The notes under the pieces are model-generated. The model had not been told where the DNA came from and made no database searches. It saw only the letters and a list, made by a program, of their open reading frames with translations. From Peribacillus acanthi (GTDB taxonomy: Bacteria > Bacillota > Bacilli > Bacillales > DSM-1321), in assembly GCF_003073175.1 (NCBI RefSeq), contig NZ_QBBX01000003.1, positions 91,251-155,250 of the forward strand: DNA of 64,000 nucleotides, in the 5' to 3' direction. The position numbers and the translations under genes are program-made. Of this stretch, positions 25,052 to 34,735 are shown one piece after another (the stretch's first letter is position 1; every line of letters starts with the position of its first letter).

Positions 25052-26503
25052 TTGTTAGAAAAAAAATTGATAGTTCATAATGGCATCCGAGAAAAACGTT
25101 TTGGTTTATTGAAACAAAATAAATTGGAAGCCTTTGAGAATTGGTTAGATGAAAATCAAAGCATAGTTGGAAATATATACGTTGGTAGAGTGGAAAAAGT
25201 AGTACCAGGGATGGACGCTGCTTTTGTTAACTTTGGAAAAGAAAAGAATGGATTCCTACATAAGGAGCAGCTACTTTCGTTTCGATTAGCAAGTGATCAA
25301 TCCAAACCGATTACATCTTTCCTCCATCAAGGAGAAAAAATCATGGTCCAGGCCATATCGGATGAAATTGACGGAAAAGGGGCAAAGCTGACAGGGATTA
25401 TCGAGCTATCAACAGAAAGACTGGTTTACATGTATGGACATACTCATTGTTCTGTATCCAAGAAAATGTCAGAAGAGGAACAAAGAAGATGGATAGACAC
25501 TGCATCGAAGATTAGAAGTCCACATGAAGGTCTTTTAATCAGAACAGGAATGTCCGGTATGGAGGAACAGGGGTTAATAAAAGAACTCGATCAATTGAGG
25601 AAAGAATATAATCAGCTTTCTTCACGTCTTCAAAATGCGAAAGTCGGAGATGTATTGCAAAAGAAAAATGATTTTCCTGATCGACTGAAGGACGCCTTGC
25701 TAAAAGAGAAAACTGGGGCAATATGGGTTGATGATATCGATTTGTATCAACTGTTGAAAAATTGGTTGGATCAACAGGAGTCACTTGACTGGTCCATTCA
25801 CTATTACAGAGAAAAAGAAAATATCTTTCATCACTTTAATATCGAAGCACAACTTGAAAAACTGCAAAAAAGAATCGTTTGGCTTGACCATGGCGCCTAT
25901 ATCATCATTGAAGAAACAGAAGCATTAGCTGTAATTGATGTAAATACTGGGAAATTTACAGGAAAGCAAGATAAAGAAGTGACGATAAAGCAAACGAATA
26001 TCATGGCAGCTAAAGAAATCATGAGACAAATTAGATTACGAAACATCAGTGGTATCATTCTTGTGGATTTTATTAATATGAAAACGAAACAAAACCAACA
26101 GGCAATTCTTCATGCCATGAAAGAAGAACAGCATCAGGATGACCGTCATGTGCATCTTGTTGGTTTTACAGAATTGGGTTTACTCCAATTAACAAGAAAA
26201 AGGCAAAATCCACCCTTGTCTAAACAGCTTATGATAAATTGTGAAACATGTAACGGACATGGTAGCGTAGAAAGTCCACAGACAATCGCTTTCAAGCTGG
26301 AAAGAGAACTGAGACAATTCCAACATCATGATGGGGATTTTGTTACTATTGAAGCAACAAAAGATGTCATAAGCCTCTATGAAGGTGAAAATATCATATA
26401 TAAACAAGAGCTAGAAAAGCATCTTAGAAAAGCCGTTCATTTCAAGGTATTAGATGCAGGGAAGCCTACTTATGTTATTCGAGAATTCGGATCCTGGAAA
26501 TAG
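25052..26503 (+). CDS. rng: Ribonuclease G/E family endoribonuclease
   Basis: This protein of about 483 residues contains an S1 RNA-binding domain (IYVGRVEKVVPGMDAAFVNFGKEKNGFL). The RNase E/G catalytic domain has the metal-binding aspartates in VIDVNTGKFTGK and GIILVDFINMK. The Zn-link is visible as CETCNGHG. The length is that of E. coli RNase G. B. subtilis lacks this family and relies on RNase Y/J, so the host has an additional decay route. TTG 25052 has GAGAGG at 8 bases and gives the family N-terminus; the frame stays open to ATG 25013. It lies between spoIVFB and rplU. Confidence 0.9.
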   Translation: MLEKKLIVHNGIREKRFGLLKQNKLEAFENWLDENQSIVGNIYVGRVEKVVPGMDAAFVNFGKEKNGFLHKEQLLSFRLASDQSKPITSFLHQGEKIMVQAISDEIDGKGAKLTGIIELSTERLVYMYGHTHCSVSKKMSEEEQRRWIDTASKIRSPHEGLLIRTGMSGMEEQGLIKELDQLRKEYNQLSSRLQNAKVGDVLQKKNDFPDRLKDALLKEKTGAIWVDDIDLYQLLKNWLDQQESLDWSIHYYREKENIFHHFNIEAQLEKLQKRIVWLDHGAYIIIEETEALAVIDVNTGKFTGKQDKEVTIKQTNIMAAKEIMRQIRLRNISGIILVDFINMKTKQNQQAILHAMKEEQHQDDRHVHLVGFTELGLLQLTRKRQNPPLSKQLMINCETCNGHGSVESPQTIAFKLERELRQFQHHDGDFVTIEATKDVISLYEGENIIYKQELEKHLRKAVHFKVLDAGKPTYVIREFGSWK

Positions 26504-26531
26504 GGTAGGAAGGTGAAATCCACTTTTCTTG

Positions 26532-26560
26532 TTGACACTTAATCTAGTTCATGGTAGGAT
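26532..26560 (+). promoter_or_regulatory. Candidate SigA promoter of rplU-prp-rpmA
   Basis: TTGACA (26532-26537) and TAGGAT (26555-26560) have a 17-base spacer, placing the start of transcription just before the L21 leader. Confidence 0.6.
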
Positions 26561-26575
26561 TTTAATGTTATGTTT

Positions 26576-26678
26576 GTAGCGCACCCGTGCTACAACCGCA
26601 CAGATCAGGTATGTAAGGTTTTGTTTTATGCAAAACGCCTGTGATTGGCGAGTCTTAGACATTAGAGGAGGTGCAAGT
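26576..26678 (+). promoter_or_regulatory. Ribosomal protein L21 leader
   Basis: The leader holds a hairpin GTAGC/GCTAC (26576-26593) and a second, larger hairpin: CACAG/CTGTG (26599-26603 with 26639-26643) encloses GTTTTG/CAAAAC (26618-26623 with 26631-26636). GAGGAGGTG follows as the rplU ribosome-binding site. The position and CACCCGTG...CGCACAG sequence fit the known Firmicute L21 leader, an autoregulatory element thought to bind L21. Confidence 0.7.
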
Positions 26679-26987
26679 ATGTACGCAATTATCGAAACTG
26701 GCGGTAAGCAAATCAGAGTAACTGAAGGTGATGTAATCTACGTTGAAAAATTAGACGTGGAAGCAGGCGAAGCAGTTACATTTGACAAAGTTTTATTCGT
26801 TGGAGGCGACAACGTTAAAGTTGGAAGCCCACTAGTTAACGGTGCAACTGTTACTGGTACTGTTGAGAAGCATGGTCGTCAAAAGAAGATCATCGTTTTC
26901 AAATACAAAGCGAAGAAAAACAACCGTAAAAAGCAAGGTCATCGTCAACCTTACACTAAAGTTGTTATCGGCAAAATCAACGCTTAA
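26679..26987 (+). CDS. rplU: Ribosomal protein bL21
   Basis: The 102-residue large-subunit protein has a typical start [14 protein letters not shown] and end [25 protein letters not shown] 26679 follows GAGGAGGTG and gives the exact family length. It heads the conserved L21-Prp-L27 operon. Confidence 0.98.
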   Translation: MYAIIETGGKQIRVTEGDVIYVEKLDVEAGEAVTFDKVLFVGGDNVKVGSPLVNGATVTGTVEKHGRQKKIIVFKYKAKKNNRKKQGHRQPYTKVVIGKINA

Positions 26988-26999
26988 GGGTATGATTGA

Positions 27000-27335
27000 A
27001 TGATTACCATCAAAATGGATTATCGTCCCGATGGAAGGATTTCGTCCTTCACATTAAACGGACATGCCAATTTTGCAAAGCATGGGCAGGATATTGTTTG
27101 TGCTGGTGTTTCAGCCGTATCCTTTGGAGCTGTTAATAGCATATTCGCTTTGACCGATGTTCAACCGAAAATCGATCAAGGGGGAAATGGAGGCTATCTT
27201 CATTGTGAAATTCCTGAGGACCTTCCAAAGGAGTCACAGGATAAAGTCCAGCTCATATTGGAAACGATGCTTGTATCCCTACAGACGATTGAACGTGATT
27301 ATGGAAAATACATGAAAATAACCCTCAGCAAATAG
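27000..27335 (+). CDS. prp: Ribosomal-processing cysteine protease Prp (YsxB)
   Basis: The 111-residue protease has catalytic His22 and Cys34 in GHANFAKHGQDIVCAGVSAVSFG. Prp removes the N-terminal extension of bL27 in Firmicutes, which is needed for ribosome function. Its substrate gene lies 12 bases downstream and carries the cleavage motif. Confidence 0.93.
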   Translation: MITIKMDYRPDGRISSFTLNGHANFAKHGQDIVCAGVSAVSFGAVNSIFALTDVQPKIDQGGNGGYLHCEIPEDLPKESQDKVQLILETMLVSLQTIERDYGKYMKITLSK

Positions 27336-27638
<303 letters not shown>

Positions 27639-27650
27639 TGTTGCAACTTA

Positions 27651-27685
27651 GAAAACTCTAACCGTTTGGTTAGAGTTTTCTTATT
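27651..27685 (+). terminator. Terminator after rpmA
   Basis: A perfect 13-bp stem GAAAACTCTAACC/GGTTAGAGTTTTC with a GTTT loop is followed by a T/A-rich tail. Confidence 0.85.
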
Positions 27686-27808
27686 ATATAATATATAAAT
27701 GAAAGACTTTTAGTTGCTATTGAAGTCCTTTCTCCCATAATTGGAACTAATACTTATAGCAAATATCGTTCATACAATACTTATACTATATTTCTTGGGA
27801 GTTTTTTT

Positions 27809-28408
27809 ATGGAAAAAAAACAGTGGACAACAATTGATCTGTTGCGCTATTCCCGTCATGATTGGCTTAATAAAATGCAGTTAATCAAAGGAAATCTTGA
27901 TTTGAACAAACCGGATCGGGCAAGGCTTATCATGGAAGAAATCATCCTAGAAGCAAATAATGAAGCGCGTTTATCCAATTTAGACATGCCGAAACTGACG
28001 GAATTGCTGCTTACCGCAAATTGGATGGAATATTCATATTCAGTGGAATTTGAAGTAATTGGGATGGATCATGGCTGTCAGTCGGTTGACGAAAGCATTT
28101 CAAGATGGACAAGCAGATTCCTCAACATATTATCGTCCTCACTTAGCCTACTCCATGAAAATACATTGAAAATTACCATAATGCAAATAGAAGGAAAAAT
28201 CCGTTTTTCCTTTGACATACAGGGAAAGATAGAAAAGAATAATGAATTATTAATGCATTTGAACCAAAATCTGCATGAAGACCTGGAACTAGATATAGAA
28301 GAAGCCGATGAAACAGAATTGGTTTTCCATGTCTGGGCTAATTGCAAAAACAATGATAATGTCGAGAGCACAGCACAAGATGAAAGCAAGGACGTGAGTA
28401 AATTATGA
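27809..28408 (+). CDS. spo0B: Sporulation phosphotransferase Spo0B
   Basis: This 199-residue helical-hairpin phosphotransferase passes phosphate from Spo0F to Spo0A. The phosphorylated histidine is His17 in [20 protein letters not shown]. The C-terminal half is a degenerate kinase-like fold without ATP-binding boxes. ATG 27809 has GGGAG upstream. Its stop overlaps the obg start (ATGA), as in B. subtilis. Confidence 0.93.
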   Translation: MEKKQWTTIDLLRYSRHDWLNKMQLIKGNLDLNKPDRARLIMEEIILEANNEARLSNLDMPKLTELLLTANWMEYSYSVEFEVIGMDHGCQSVDESISRWTSRFLNILSSSLSLLHENTLKITIMQIEGKIRFSFDIQGKIEKNNELLMHLNQNLHEDLELDIEEADETELVFHVWANCKNNDNVESTAQDESKDVSKL

Positions 28409-29697
28409 TGTTTGTCGATCAGGTAAAGATATATGTTAAAGGCGGAGACGGTGGAAACGGAATGGTTGCCTTCCGCAGAGAAAAGTATGTACCAAACGGG
28501 GGGCCAGCTGGTGGAGATGGTGGAAAAGGTGCAAATGTCATCTTTGAAGTGGAAGAAGGACTACGTACATTAATAGATTTCCGTTACCAAAGGCATTTCA
28601 AGGCGCCTAGAGGTGAACATGGTATGTCAAAAGGACAACATGGAAAAAACTCTCAAGATATGATTGTTAAAGTTCCACCAGGTACTGTCGTGAAAGATGA
28701 GGATACGGGAGAAATCATTGCTGACCTTGTTGTTCATGGACAACGTGCTGTCATCGCAAGAGGAGGCCGAGGTGGTAGAGGGAATACTCGTTTTGCTACT
28801 CCTTCAAATCCTGCTCCTGAAATTGCGGAGAATGGAGAACCAGGACAAGAAAGATATATTATTCTTGAATTAAAAGTATTGGCTGATGTAGGCTTAGTAG
28901 GTTTCCCAAGCGTTGGGAAATCGACACTTCTATCGATCGTTTCTGCAGCTAAGCCAAAGATTGCAGAATACCACTTTACTACGATAGTACCGAACTTAGG
29001 GGTTGTTGAGACTGAAGATGGTAGAAGCTTTGTTATGGCAGACTTACCAGGATTGATTGAAGGGGCACACGAAGGAGTTGGCTTAGGACATCAGTTCCTG
29101 CGTCATATTGAAAGAACTCGTGTTATTGTCCATGTTATTGACATGTCTGGATTAGAAGGCAGAGATCCTTATGAGGATTACCTTACGATAAATAAAGAGT
29201 TGAAGGAATATAACCTTCGTTTAACTGAAAGACCGCAGATTATTGCTGCTAACAAAATGGATATGCCGGATTCAGCTGAGAATCTAAAAGCTTTCCAAGA
29301 AAAATTAGGTGAAGATGTCAAGGTCTTCCCAATCTCCTCTCTTACTCGAGAAGGAGTACGTGACATGTTATTCGCAGTAGCGGATACATTAGAAGACACA
29401 CCAACCTTCCCTCTTGATCATGAAGTGGAGGAAACAGGGGTTCATCATGTCATGTACAAACATGAAACGGCACCTGAAGAGTTCTTCATTACACGTGAGC
29501 CGGATGGTACGTTCGTGGTAACAGGTGAAAAAATTGAAAAGCTGTTCAAGATGACTGACTTTAGTCGAGATGAGTCAATCAAACGTTTCGCTCGTCAGCT
29601 TCGTTCGTTCGGTGTTGATGATGCCCTACGTGAAAGAGGCGCACAAAATGGCGACACAGTAAGGCTTCTTGAATACGAATTTGAGTTTGTTGAGTAG
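28405..29697 (+). CDS. obg: GTPase ObgE/CgtA
   Basis: The 430-residue essential GTPase acts in 50S assembly and stress control. The glycine-rich Obg fold ([30 protein letters not shown]) is followed by the G domain with G1 [10 protein letters not shown]3 DLPGLIEGA and G4 NKMD. The C-terminal OCT domain ends the protein. Start at 28405 overlaps spo0B; ATG 28408 is equally possible. Confidence 0.97.
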   Translation: MMFVDQVKIYVKGGDGGNGMVAFRREKYVPNGGPAGGDGGKGANVIFEVEEGLRTLIDFRYQRHFKAPRGEHGMSKGQHGKNSQDMIVKVPPGTVVKDEDTGEIIADLVVHGQRAVIARGGRGGRGNTRFATPSNPAPEIAENGEPGQERYIILELKVLADVGLVGFPSVGKSTLLSIVSAAKPKIAEYHFTTIVPNLGVVETEDGRSFVMADLPGLIEGAHEGVGLGHQFLRHIERTRVIVHVIDMSGLEGRDPYEDYLTINKELKEYNLRLTERPQIIAANKMDMPDSAENLKAFQEKLGEDVKVFPISSLTREGVRDMLFAVADTLEDTPTFPLDHEVEETGVHHVMYKHETAPEEFFITREPDGTFVVTGEKIEKLFKMTDFSRDESIKRFARQLRSFGVDDALRERGAQNGDTVRLLEYEFEFVE

Positions 29698-29739
29698 TAT
29701 AGTACGATATGTAAATAAGGCTCATTGAGGTGAGTTCAT

Positions 29740-30189
29740 TTGAAAAAAACAGATAAAAAGTTTTACCTTGTTCGAGAGGATGTTTTGCCGGAAGCCATGC
29801 AAAAAACATTGGAGGCAAAGGCAATGATTGAAAGAGGAAAAGCGGAATCCGTTTGGGAGGCCGTTCAGAAGGTTGATTTAAGTAGGAGTGCTTTTTATAA
29901 GTACCGTGATACTGTGTTTCCTTTCCATACGATAGTCAAGGAAAAAATCATCACTCTTTTTTTCCATCTCGAAGATCGATCAGGGACGTTGTCAGAGCTT
30001 CTGTCCATTGTGGCAAAGACAGGCTGTAACGTTTTGACCATTCACCAGACCATTCCTCTACAAGGAAGGGCGAACGTAACCCTTTCATTAAATGTAAGCG
30101 ATATGAAAACAGATATGGATTCTTTGCTCTCAAGCATGAGGAAGCTTGAATTTGTTGACAAAGTGGAAGTGCTAAGTTCTGGCGCTTAA
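29740..30189 (+). CDS. pheB: ACT-domain protein PheB
   Basis: The 149-residue protein has a helical N-terminal part ([46 protein letters not shown]-binding-like) and a C-terminal ACT domain ([27 protein letters not shown]). It belongs to UPF0735. It precedes pheA in Bacilli and is thought to sense an amino acid; the molecular role is not established. TTG 29740 follows GAGGTGAG. Confidence 0.88.
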   Translation: MKKTDKKFYLVREDVLPEAMQKTLEAKAMIERGKAESVWEAVQKVDLSRSAFYKYRDTVFPFHTIVKEKIITLFFHLEDRSGTLSELLSIVAKTGCNVLTIHQTIPLQGRANVTLSLNVSDMKTDMDSLLSSMRKLEFVDKVEVLSSGA

Positions 30190-30195
30190 AAAAAT

Positions 30196-30236
30196 AATAA
30201 GACCTGGTGAACAATGTGTTCATCAGGTCTTATTTT
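30196..30236 (+). terminator. Terminator between pheB and pheA
   Basis: An 18-bp stem with one G-U pair and a 3-base loop (30196-30213 with 30217-30234) runs into T's. Confidence 0.9.
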
Positions 30237-30327
30237 TGTTCTAATTGTTATTGATAATATTCTGAAAATAGTCTAAGATTAACAGTAATTTTTTACGAAC
30301 AGATGAATGGAAGAGGAGATTAGTCAC

Positions 30328-31182
30328 TTGAAAACAATTGCATTCCTAGGTCCAATTGCCACTTTTACAGATTTAGCTGTTTCATCCATTTTTACAGGGT
30401 GGCATAAACAACCTATGCTTACGATTCCTGAATGTCTTGATGCCGTGAGTAGCGATGAAACGGACTATGCTGTAGTCCCTCTGGAAAACGCATTAGAAGG
30501 ATCCGTCAACATTACGTTGGATTATTTAATTCATGAAATCCATCTTCCTATATTAGGCGAGATTATAGCACCAATCCGTCAACATTTAATGGTGCACCCT
30601 GAGCATGTTGGTAGATGGAGGGAAGCAGAGGGGATTTTTTCACACTCTCACGCCCTTGCCCAATGTCATAAATTTCTCCATAGGGAACTAAAAGGGATAC
30701 CCTGTGAAAGTGTGACTTCTACGGCCGCTGCGGCCAAATTGGTAAATGAAAAAAGTGATAAAGTATATGCAGCTATAGCGAATGAACTTGCAGCCAAAGA
30801 ATATGGTCTTGTAACAGTTAAGGAGAATATTCACGATTATGATCATAACCATACACGATTCATAGTAGTTGGAAAGGAAAATATTCATTTTCCAAAGAAC
30901 GATTCGGTGTTTAGAGGGATGAAAACTTCTTTAATGATTGTGTTACCCGATGATCACGCAGGGGCGCTTCATCAAGTTTTATCTGCGTTTTCGTGGAGAA
31001 AACTTAACCTTTCCAAAATAGAATCTCGGCCTATGAAAACGGGATTAGGGAATTACTTTTTCATTGTAGATATCGAACAGGAGATGGATGATGTTTTGAT
31101 ACCTGGAGCCATACAGGAATTAGAAGCGTTAGGAAGTAAGGTAACTCTCCTAGGAAGTTATCCAAGCTATTCTTTTAATTAA
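30328..31182 (+). CDS. pheA: Prephenate dehydratase
   Basis: The 284-residue enzyme converts prephenate to phenylpyruvate in phenylalanine synthesis. The catalytic domain starts KTIAFLGPIATFTDLAV and holds the TRF motif (HNHTRFIVVG). The C-terminal ACT domain has the Phe-binding ESRP motif (SKIESRPMKTGLGNYFF). TTG 30328 is preferred because AGAGGAG lies 9 bases upstream and the length equals B. subtilis PheA; ATG 30307 would add seven residues. Confidence 0.95.
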   Translation: MKTIAFLGPIATFTDLAVSSIFTGWHKQPMLTIPECLDAVSSDETDYAVVPLENALEGSVNITLDYLIHEIHLPILGEIIAPIRQHLMVHPEHVGRWREAEGIFSHSHALAQCHKFLHRELKGIPCESVTSTAAAAKLVNEKSDKVYAAIANELAAKEYGLVTVKENIHDYDHNHTRFIVVGKENIHFPKNDSVFRGMKTSLMIVLPDDHAGALHQVLSAFSWRKLNLSKIESRPMKTGLGNYFFIVDIEQEMDDVLIPGAIQELEALGSKVTLLGSYPSYSFN

Positions 31183-31198
31183 TTTTCTTTTTTTCTAG

Positions 31199-31239
31199 AT
31201 GTCAGGTGCTCCTTGAAGTGCCTGACATTTAATTTTTTT
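31199..31239 (+). terminator. Terminator after pheA
   Basis: ATGTCAGG/CCTGACAT encloses a 14-base loop and is followed by TTAA and seven T's. Confidence 0.8.
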
Positions 31240-31257
31240 ACCAGGTTTGGAGTTATC

Positions 31258-31285
31258 AAAAAAAGACTGACTAAAAAAGTCAGTC
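31258..31285 (-). terminator. Terminator of the niaR transcript
   Basis: On the minus strand GACTGAC/GTCAGTC with a 7-base loop is followed by seven T's, just after the niaR stop. Confidence 0.85.
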
Positions 31286-31291
31286 CGACAC

Positions 31292-31831
31292 TTAGTTTTC
31301 CATTAATAAATTTGCTTGGCGTAGCACTTCCACTGCTTCATTCAGCAATCTTTCATTTGGAGCAGATAAAGTGTGTAGGTGAACACCGTTCGTCAATTCG
31401 GACAAGTATGTAGCATTAGTGCTATTCACTTTTTCCATAAAGTTTTTCACTTCTTTTCGGTTACTGACCATGATGGATGCAGTTAAATCACCGTAGACAG
31501 GATGTTCGATTTTTACATCTTTAACAGTAACGCCCAGATCCACTAGTAAATTGAGCTCTTCCTCTGCCCGTTCTGGTTTATGAAAACATGCTACAATTTT
31601 TTCATGAATTTCCCTGTTTTCCATAGGTTGAATATAAATATAACCTTGACTCGTAGCTAGAATAGGTTCATTTCGTGCTTTAAGGAGGGTTATGTCACCT
31701 ACGATGACTTGTCTGCTAACGTTTGCTCTCTTGGCCAATTCGCTACCAGTTAAAGGGTTCCTACTTTCCTTTAATAAATTCAGCAGGACTTCTCTTCTCT
31801 CATCGCCTAATAATTTGGTTTTGTCAATCAT
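31292..31831 (-). CDS. niaR: NAD biosynthesis transcriptional repressor NiaR (YrxA)
   Basis: The 179-residue regulator has an N-terminal HTH_11 domain (GDERREVLLNLLKESRNPLTGSELAKRANVSRQVI) and a C-terminal 3H domain named for its histidines (KIEHPVYGDL, NGVHLHTL). It represses NAD synthesis genes when niacin is present. It lies downstream of nifS on the minus strand, and a matching operator sits in the nifS-nadB gap. Confidence 0.92.
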   Translation of the reverse strand: MIDKTKLLGDERREVLLNLLKESRNPLTGSELAKRANVSRQVIVGDITLLKARNEPILATSQGYIYIQPMENREIHEKIVACFHKPERAEEELNLLVDLGVTVKDVKIEHPVYGDLTASIMVSNRKEVKNFMEKVNSTNATYLSELTNGVHLHTLSAPNERLLNEAVEVLRQANLLMEN

Positions 31832-31857
31832 GTAGAGCTTCCTCCTTGAATCTTGAA

Positions 31858-33006
31858 TTATTCATAATAAACCGTTTGAATAGGTTTCACACACTTTGAG
31901 ATGGCGTTTATAAGTTTTCTAACATCTTGTTCGTTCGTATCTTCCCCAAATGAAATCCTTACAAACCCCTTGGCCTCAATCTCTGGGATATTGATTGCAA
32001 CCATCGTTTTTGAGGGGGATTGCATCCCAACTTGACAGGCGCTACCTGTTGAAACCGCAAACCCTGCTCGATTTAATTCCATCATAACAAATTGTCCTTG
32101 CATTCCGGAAAAAATTAATCCAACAATACCTGGTAACTGATTCTGATCGGAGAAAGCCTTAATTTCTTGAAATAAGACGCCTTTCTCAAGTAACCCTTCG
32201 AGTAATAATTTGCGTAAATCTGATGGTGTATTATGATTTACATCCCTTTTCACTAGTCGTTCTGCAGCAAAAGCAAATGCGACTACACCTGGAACATTGA
32301 CTGTTCCTGAGCGGAACCCAAATTCGTGATTGATTCCATGTAATGGTGGTTGTAACGATTGGATTTTTGGAAATACCACCGCTCCGACACCCATTGGACC
32401 ATAAATTTTATGGCTTGAAATAGAAAGACTGTCTGTACATTTAGCAATACTCTTTAGTGAAAGCTTTCCGAATGATTGTACACAATCCACATGAAGAAAA
32501 GCTTTATGATTCTTCAAAATGGAATGGATTTTTTCAATAGGTTGAATAACTCCAATTTCGGGATTTACATGTTGAACAATAACTAAGCCTGTATTCTCTC
32601 GTATTAATGCTTTTAAAGAATCTAAATCAATCATACCGTCTTTTTGGTGAGGAATGTATTCGACCTCAAAACCACGATCACTAAGACTATGAATGAATTG
32701 TGTGATGGAGGAATGTTCAGTTTTTGATAGTAAAATGTGGTTATGGTGTTTTGGTGTGTTCCATAACAATGTTTCTAGTGCCAATCGATTACTTTCTGTT
32801 CCTCCACTTGTAAAGATAATAGTCTCTGAAGGAACTGCAAAATGAGAAGCAATCGATATCCGCGCATGATCTACAAGCTGTTTGGCTTCTCCCCCAATAT
32901 CATGTAAACTACTTGGATTTCCGTAGTAATTTTTGGAAACGTTTAAATACAACTCAAGGACTGTAGGGTGTATTGGAGTAGTAGCCGCGTAATCGAAATA
33001 AATCAT
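31858..33006 (-). CDS. nifS: NifS-type cysteine desulfurase of the NAD operon
   Basis: This 382-residue PLP enzyme has the lysine Lys200 in SISSHKIYGPMGVGA, the TEHSS motif, and the catalytic Cys324 in STGSACQVG. In B. subtilis the NifS next to nadB supplies sulfur for the iron-sulfur cluster of NadA. It is divergent from nadB across a 115-base regulatory gap and is followed by niaR 26 bases later. Confidence 0.94.
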   Translation of the reverse strand: MIYFDYAATTPIHPTVLELYLNVSKNYYGNPSSLHDIGGEAKQLVDHARISIASHFAVPSETIIFTSGGTESNRLALETLLWNTPKHHNHILLSKTEHSSITQFIHSLSDRGFEVEYIPHQKDGMIDLDSLKALIRENTGLVIVQHVNPEIGVIQPIEKIHSILKNHKAFLHVDCVQSFGKLSLKSIAKCTDSLSISSHKIYGPMGVGAVVFPKIQSLQPPLHGINHEFGFRSGTVNVPGVVAFAFAAERLVKRDVNHNTPSDLRKLLLEGLLEKGVLFQEIKAFSDQNQLPGIVGLIFSGMQGQFVMMELNRAGFAVSTGSACQVGMQSPSKTMVAINIPEIEAKGFVRISFGEDTNEQDVRKLINAISKCVKPIQTVYYE

Positions 33007-33055
33007 GGTATCACATCCATTTGTAAGTATAAAAAAATAGCAAAGTAAAAAACTC

Positions 33056-33083
33056 TTGTCAATAGTTTAATAATGTGTAAATA
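33056..33083 (+). promoter_or_regulatory. Candidate promoter of nadBCA
   Basis: TTGTCA (33056-33061) and TAAATA (33078-33083) have a 16-base spacer. The start of transcription would fall on the adjacent NiaR site. Confidence 0.4.
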
Positions 33084-33086
33084 TAA

Positions 33087-33098
33087 GTGTCAAGACAC
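33087..33098. promoter_or_regulatory. Probable NiaR operator
   Basis: GTGTCAAGACAC is a 5+5 inverted repeat around AA. Read on the minus strand it is GTGTCTTGACAC, resembling the TGTCTTGACAC core I recall for NiaR (YrxA) operators in Bacilli. Location between the divergent nifS and nadB genes, next to a promoter, supports repression of both. Confidence 0.65.
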
Positions 33099-33121
33099 CT
33101 GTAATAACAGGAGGAAGACCA

Positions 33122-34735
33122 ATGTTTACCAATGACATTATTATTATAGGCAGTGGGATTGCTGCACTTCAAACAGCAATTGAATCAAGCAAGGTAAAGA
33201 ATGTGAGAATCATCACAAAGTCTAAGTTGAGAGATAGCAATTCATATTTAGCTCAAGGTGGTGTCGCAGCGGCCTTTTCAGATAAAGACTCACCTGCATT
33301 ACATGGAAAAGATACAGTAGATGCAGGTAGATATTACAATGATCTAGCAGCTGTAAATAGTTTAGTCGAAAAAGGACCAGATGCTATTAGGCAATTGATA
33401 GAAGATGGCATGTGTTTTGATAAGGATGAAAGTGGAAACATTTCATTAGGTATGGAAGGTGCCCATAGTGTAAGGCGGATTCTCCATTTTAATGGAGATG
33501 CCACTGGAAAGGGTATCATCAACCATTTATTAAATAAGTTGTCTAGTTCTAATGTTAACATTTCGGAATGTGAGACTGCTATAGAATTATTAGTCAATAA
33601 ATCAGGACATTGTGTTGGAGTAATGACAGTCAATGAAAATGGGCAATATATGCACTATTTTGCTCGTCATGTAGTCCTTGCTACGGGCGGTTGCGGTGCA
33701 CTCTATGAATATTCATCAAATTCCCAGAATGCAACAGGCGATGGAATAGCATTAGCCATCCGTGCAGGAGCAGTGGTCAGGGATATGGAATTCATACAGT
33801 TCCACCCAACCTTGTTATTCAGCCATGGAAGGGCATCTGGACTCATTTCAGAGGCAGTCCGAGGCGAAGGTGCAATTTTAGTCAATGCATGTGGAATGAA
33901 AATCATGGAAGGACAGCATGTCTTAAAAGACTTGGCTCCTCGCCATGTGGTATCACAAACCATTTTTTCTCATTTAGAGATAGGTGATCGTGTGTACTTG
34001 GATATCTCCATGATTAAGGATTTTGAAGTTCGATTCCCTTCAATTGCAACTTATTGTAAGGATAGCGGAATTGATTTAACAAAGGGTAAAATCCCTGTCG
34101 CTCCTGGAAGTCATTTTTTAATGGGAGGAATTTCTACTGATACGAAGGGTAGAACCTCTATTCCAGGTCTATACGCTGTTGGAGAGGTATCCTGTTCGGG
34201 GTTGCACGGAGCTAATCGCCTTGCTAGCAATTCTTTATTAGAGGGATTGGTTTATGGCAAAGAATTAGGCCATTATTTAAGTTCTCTAAATGATTCATTG
34301 CAAACCATTGATTTGGATTTTGTGGATTCAAGAGAAGATTTATCCTTACATTTGCCGAACGAATCAGAAATCAAAAAGATGATGATGCGTTACGTCGGGA
34401 TTGTTAGGGATGAAAAAGGGTTAAGAACAATTAAAGACTGGTTAGAAAGATATGATTTATCGTCCCTTCTTTACATTCGTTTACAAGGACTATCCCCAGA
34501 ACAATGTAAAGTCGTGTTGATGTTAATTAATGCATGGATTATTACGGAGGCTGCTCTTCTTCGAACTGAAAGTAGAGGAGGACATTTTAGAAGTGATTTT
34601 CCATTCGAAAATGATTATAAATGGAGAAATCGTACCATTTCGTTTACAAAAAACCATTTAATTTCAACTAAAAAGGGGACTGCTTTATATGAACAAGCTG
34701 AAGCTAAGACAAATGCTGGAAGCTTTTTTTATTGA
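33122..34735 (+). CDS. nadB: L-aspartate oxidase
   Basis: The 537-residue FAD enzyme oxidises L-aspartate to iminoaspartate, the first step of de novo NAD synthesis. It has the dinucleotide motif IIGSGIAALQTAIE, SYLAQGGVAAAF, and the family signature GGISTDTKGRTSIPGLYAVGE. ATG 33122 follows GGAGG. The C-terminal 47 bases overlap the start of nadC. Confidence 0.95.
   Translation: MFTNDIIIIGSGIAALQTAIESSKVKNVRIITKSKLRDSNSYLAQGGVAAAFSDKDSPALHGKDTVDAGRYYNDLAAVNSLVEKGPDAIRQLIEDGMCFDKDESGNISLGMEGAHSVRRILHFNGDATGKGIINHLLNKLSSSNVNISECETAIELLVNKSGHCVGVMTVNENGQYMHYFARHVVLATGGCGALYEYSSNSQNATGDGIALAIRAGAVVRDMEFIQFHPTLLFSHGRASGLISEAVRGEGAILVNACGMKIMEGQHVLKDLAPRHVVSQTIFSHLEIGDRVYLDISMIKDFEVRFPSIATYCKDSGIDLTKGKIPVAPGSHFLMGGISTDTKGRTSIPGLYAVGEVSCSGLHGANRLASNSLLEGLVYGKELGHYLSSLNDSLQTIDLDFVDSREDLSLHLPNESEIKKMMMRYVGIVRDEKGLRTIKDWLERYDLSSLLYIRLQGLSPEQCKVVLMLINAWIITEAALLRTESRGGHFRSDFPFENDYKWRNRTISFTKNHLISTKKGTALYEQAEAKTNAGSFFY

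Noticed and set aside
31213-31413. Plus-strand frame opposite the niaR 3' end
   Set aside because: It begins in the pheA terminator and covers the antisense of niaR; no ribosome-binding site.
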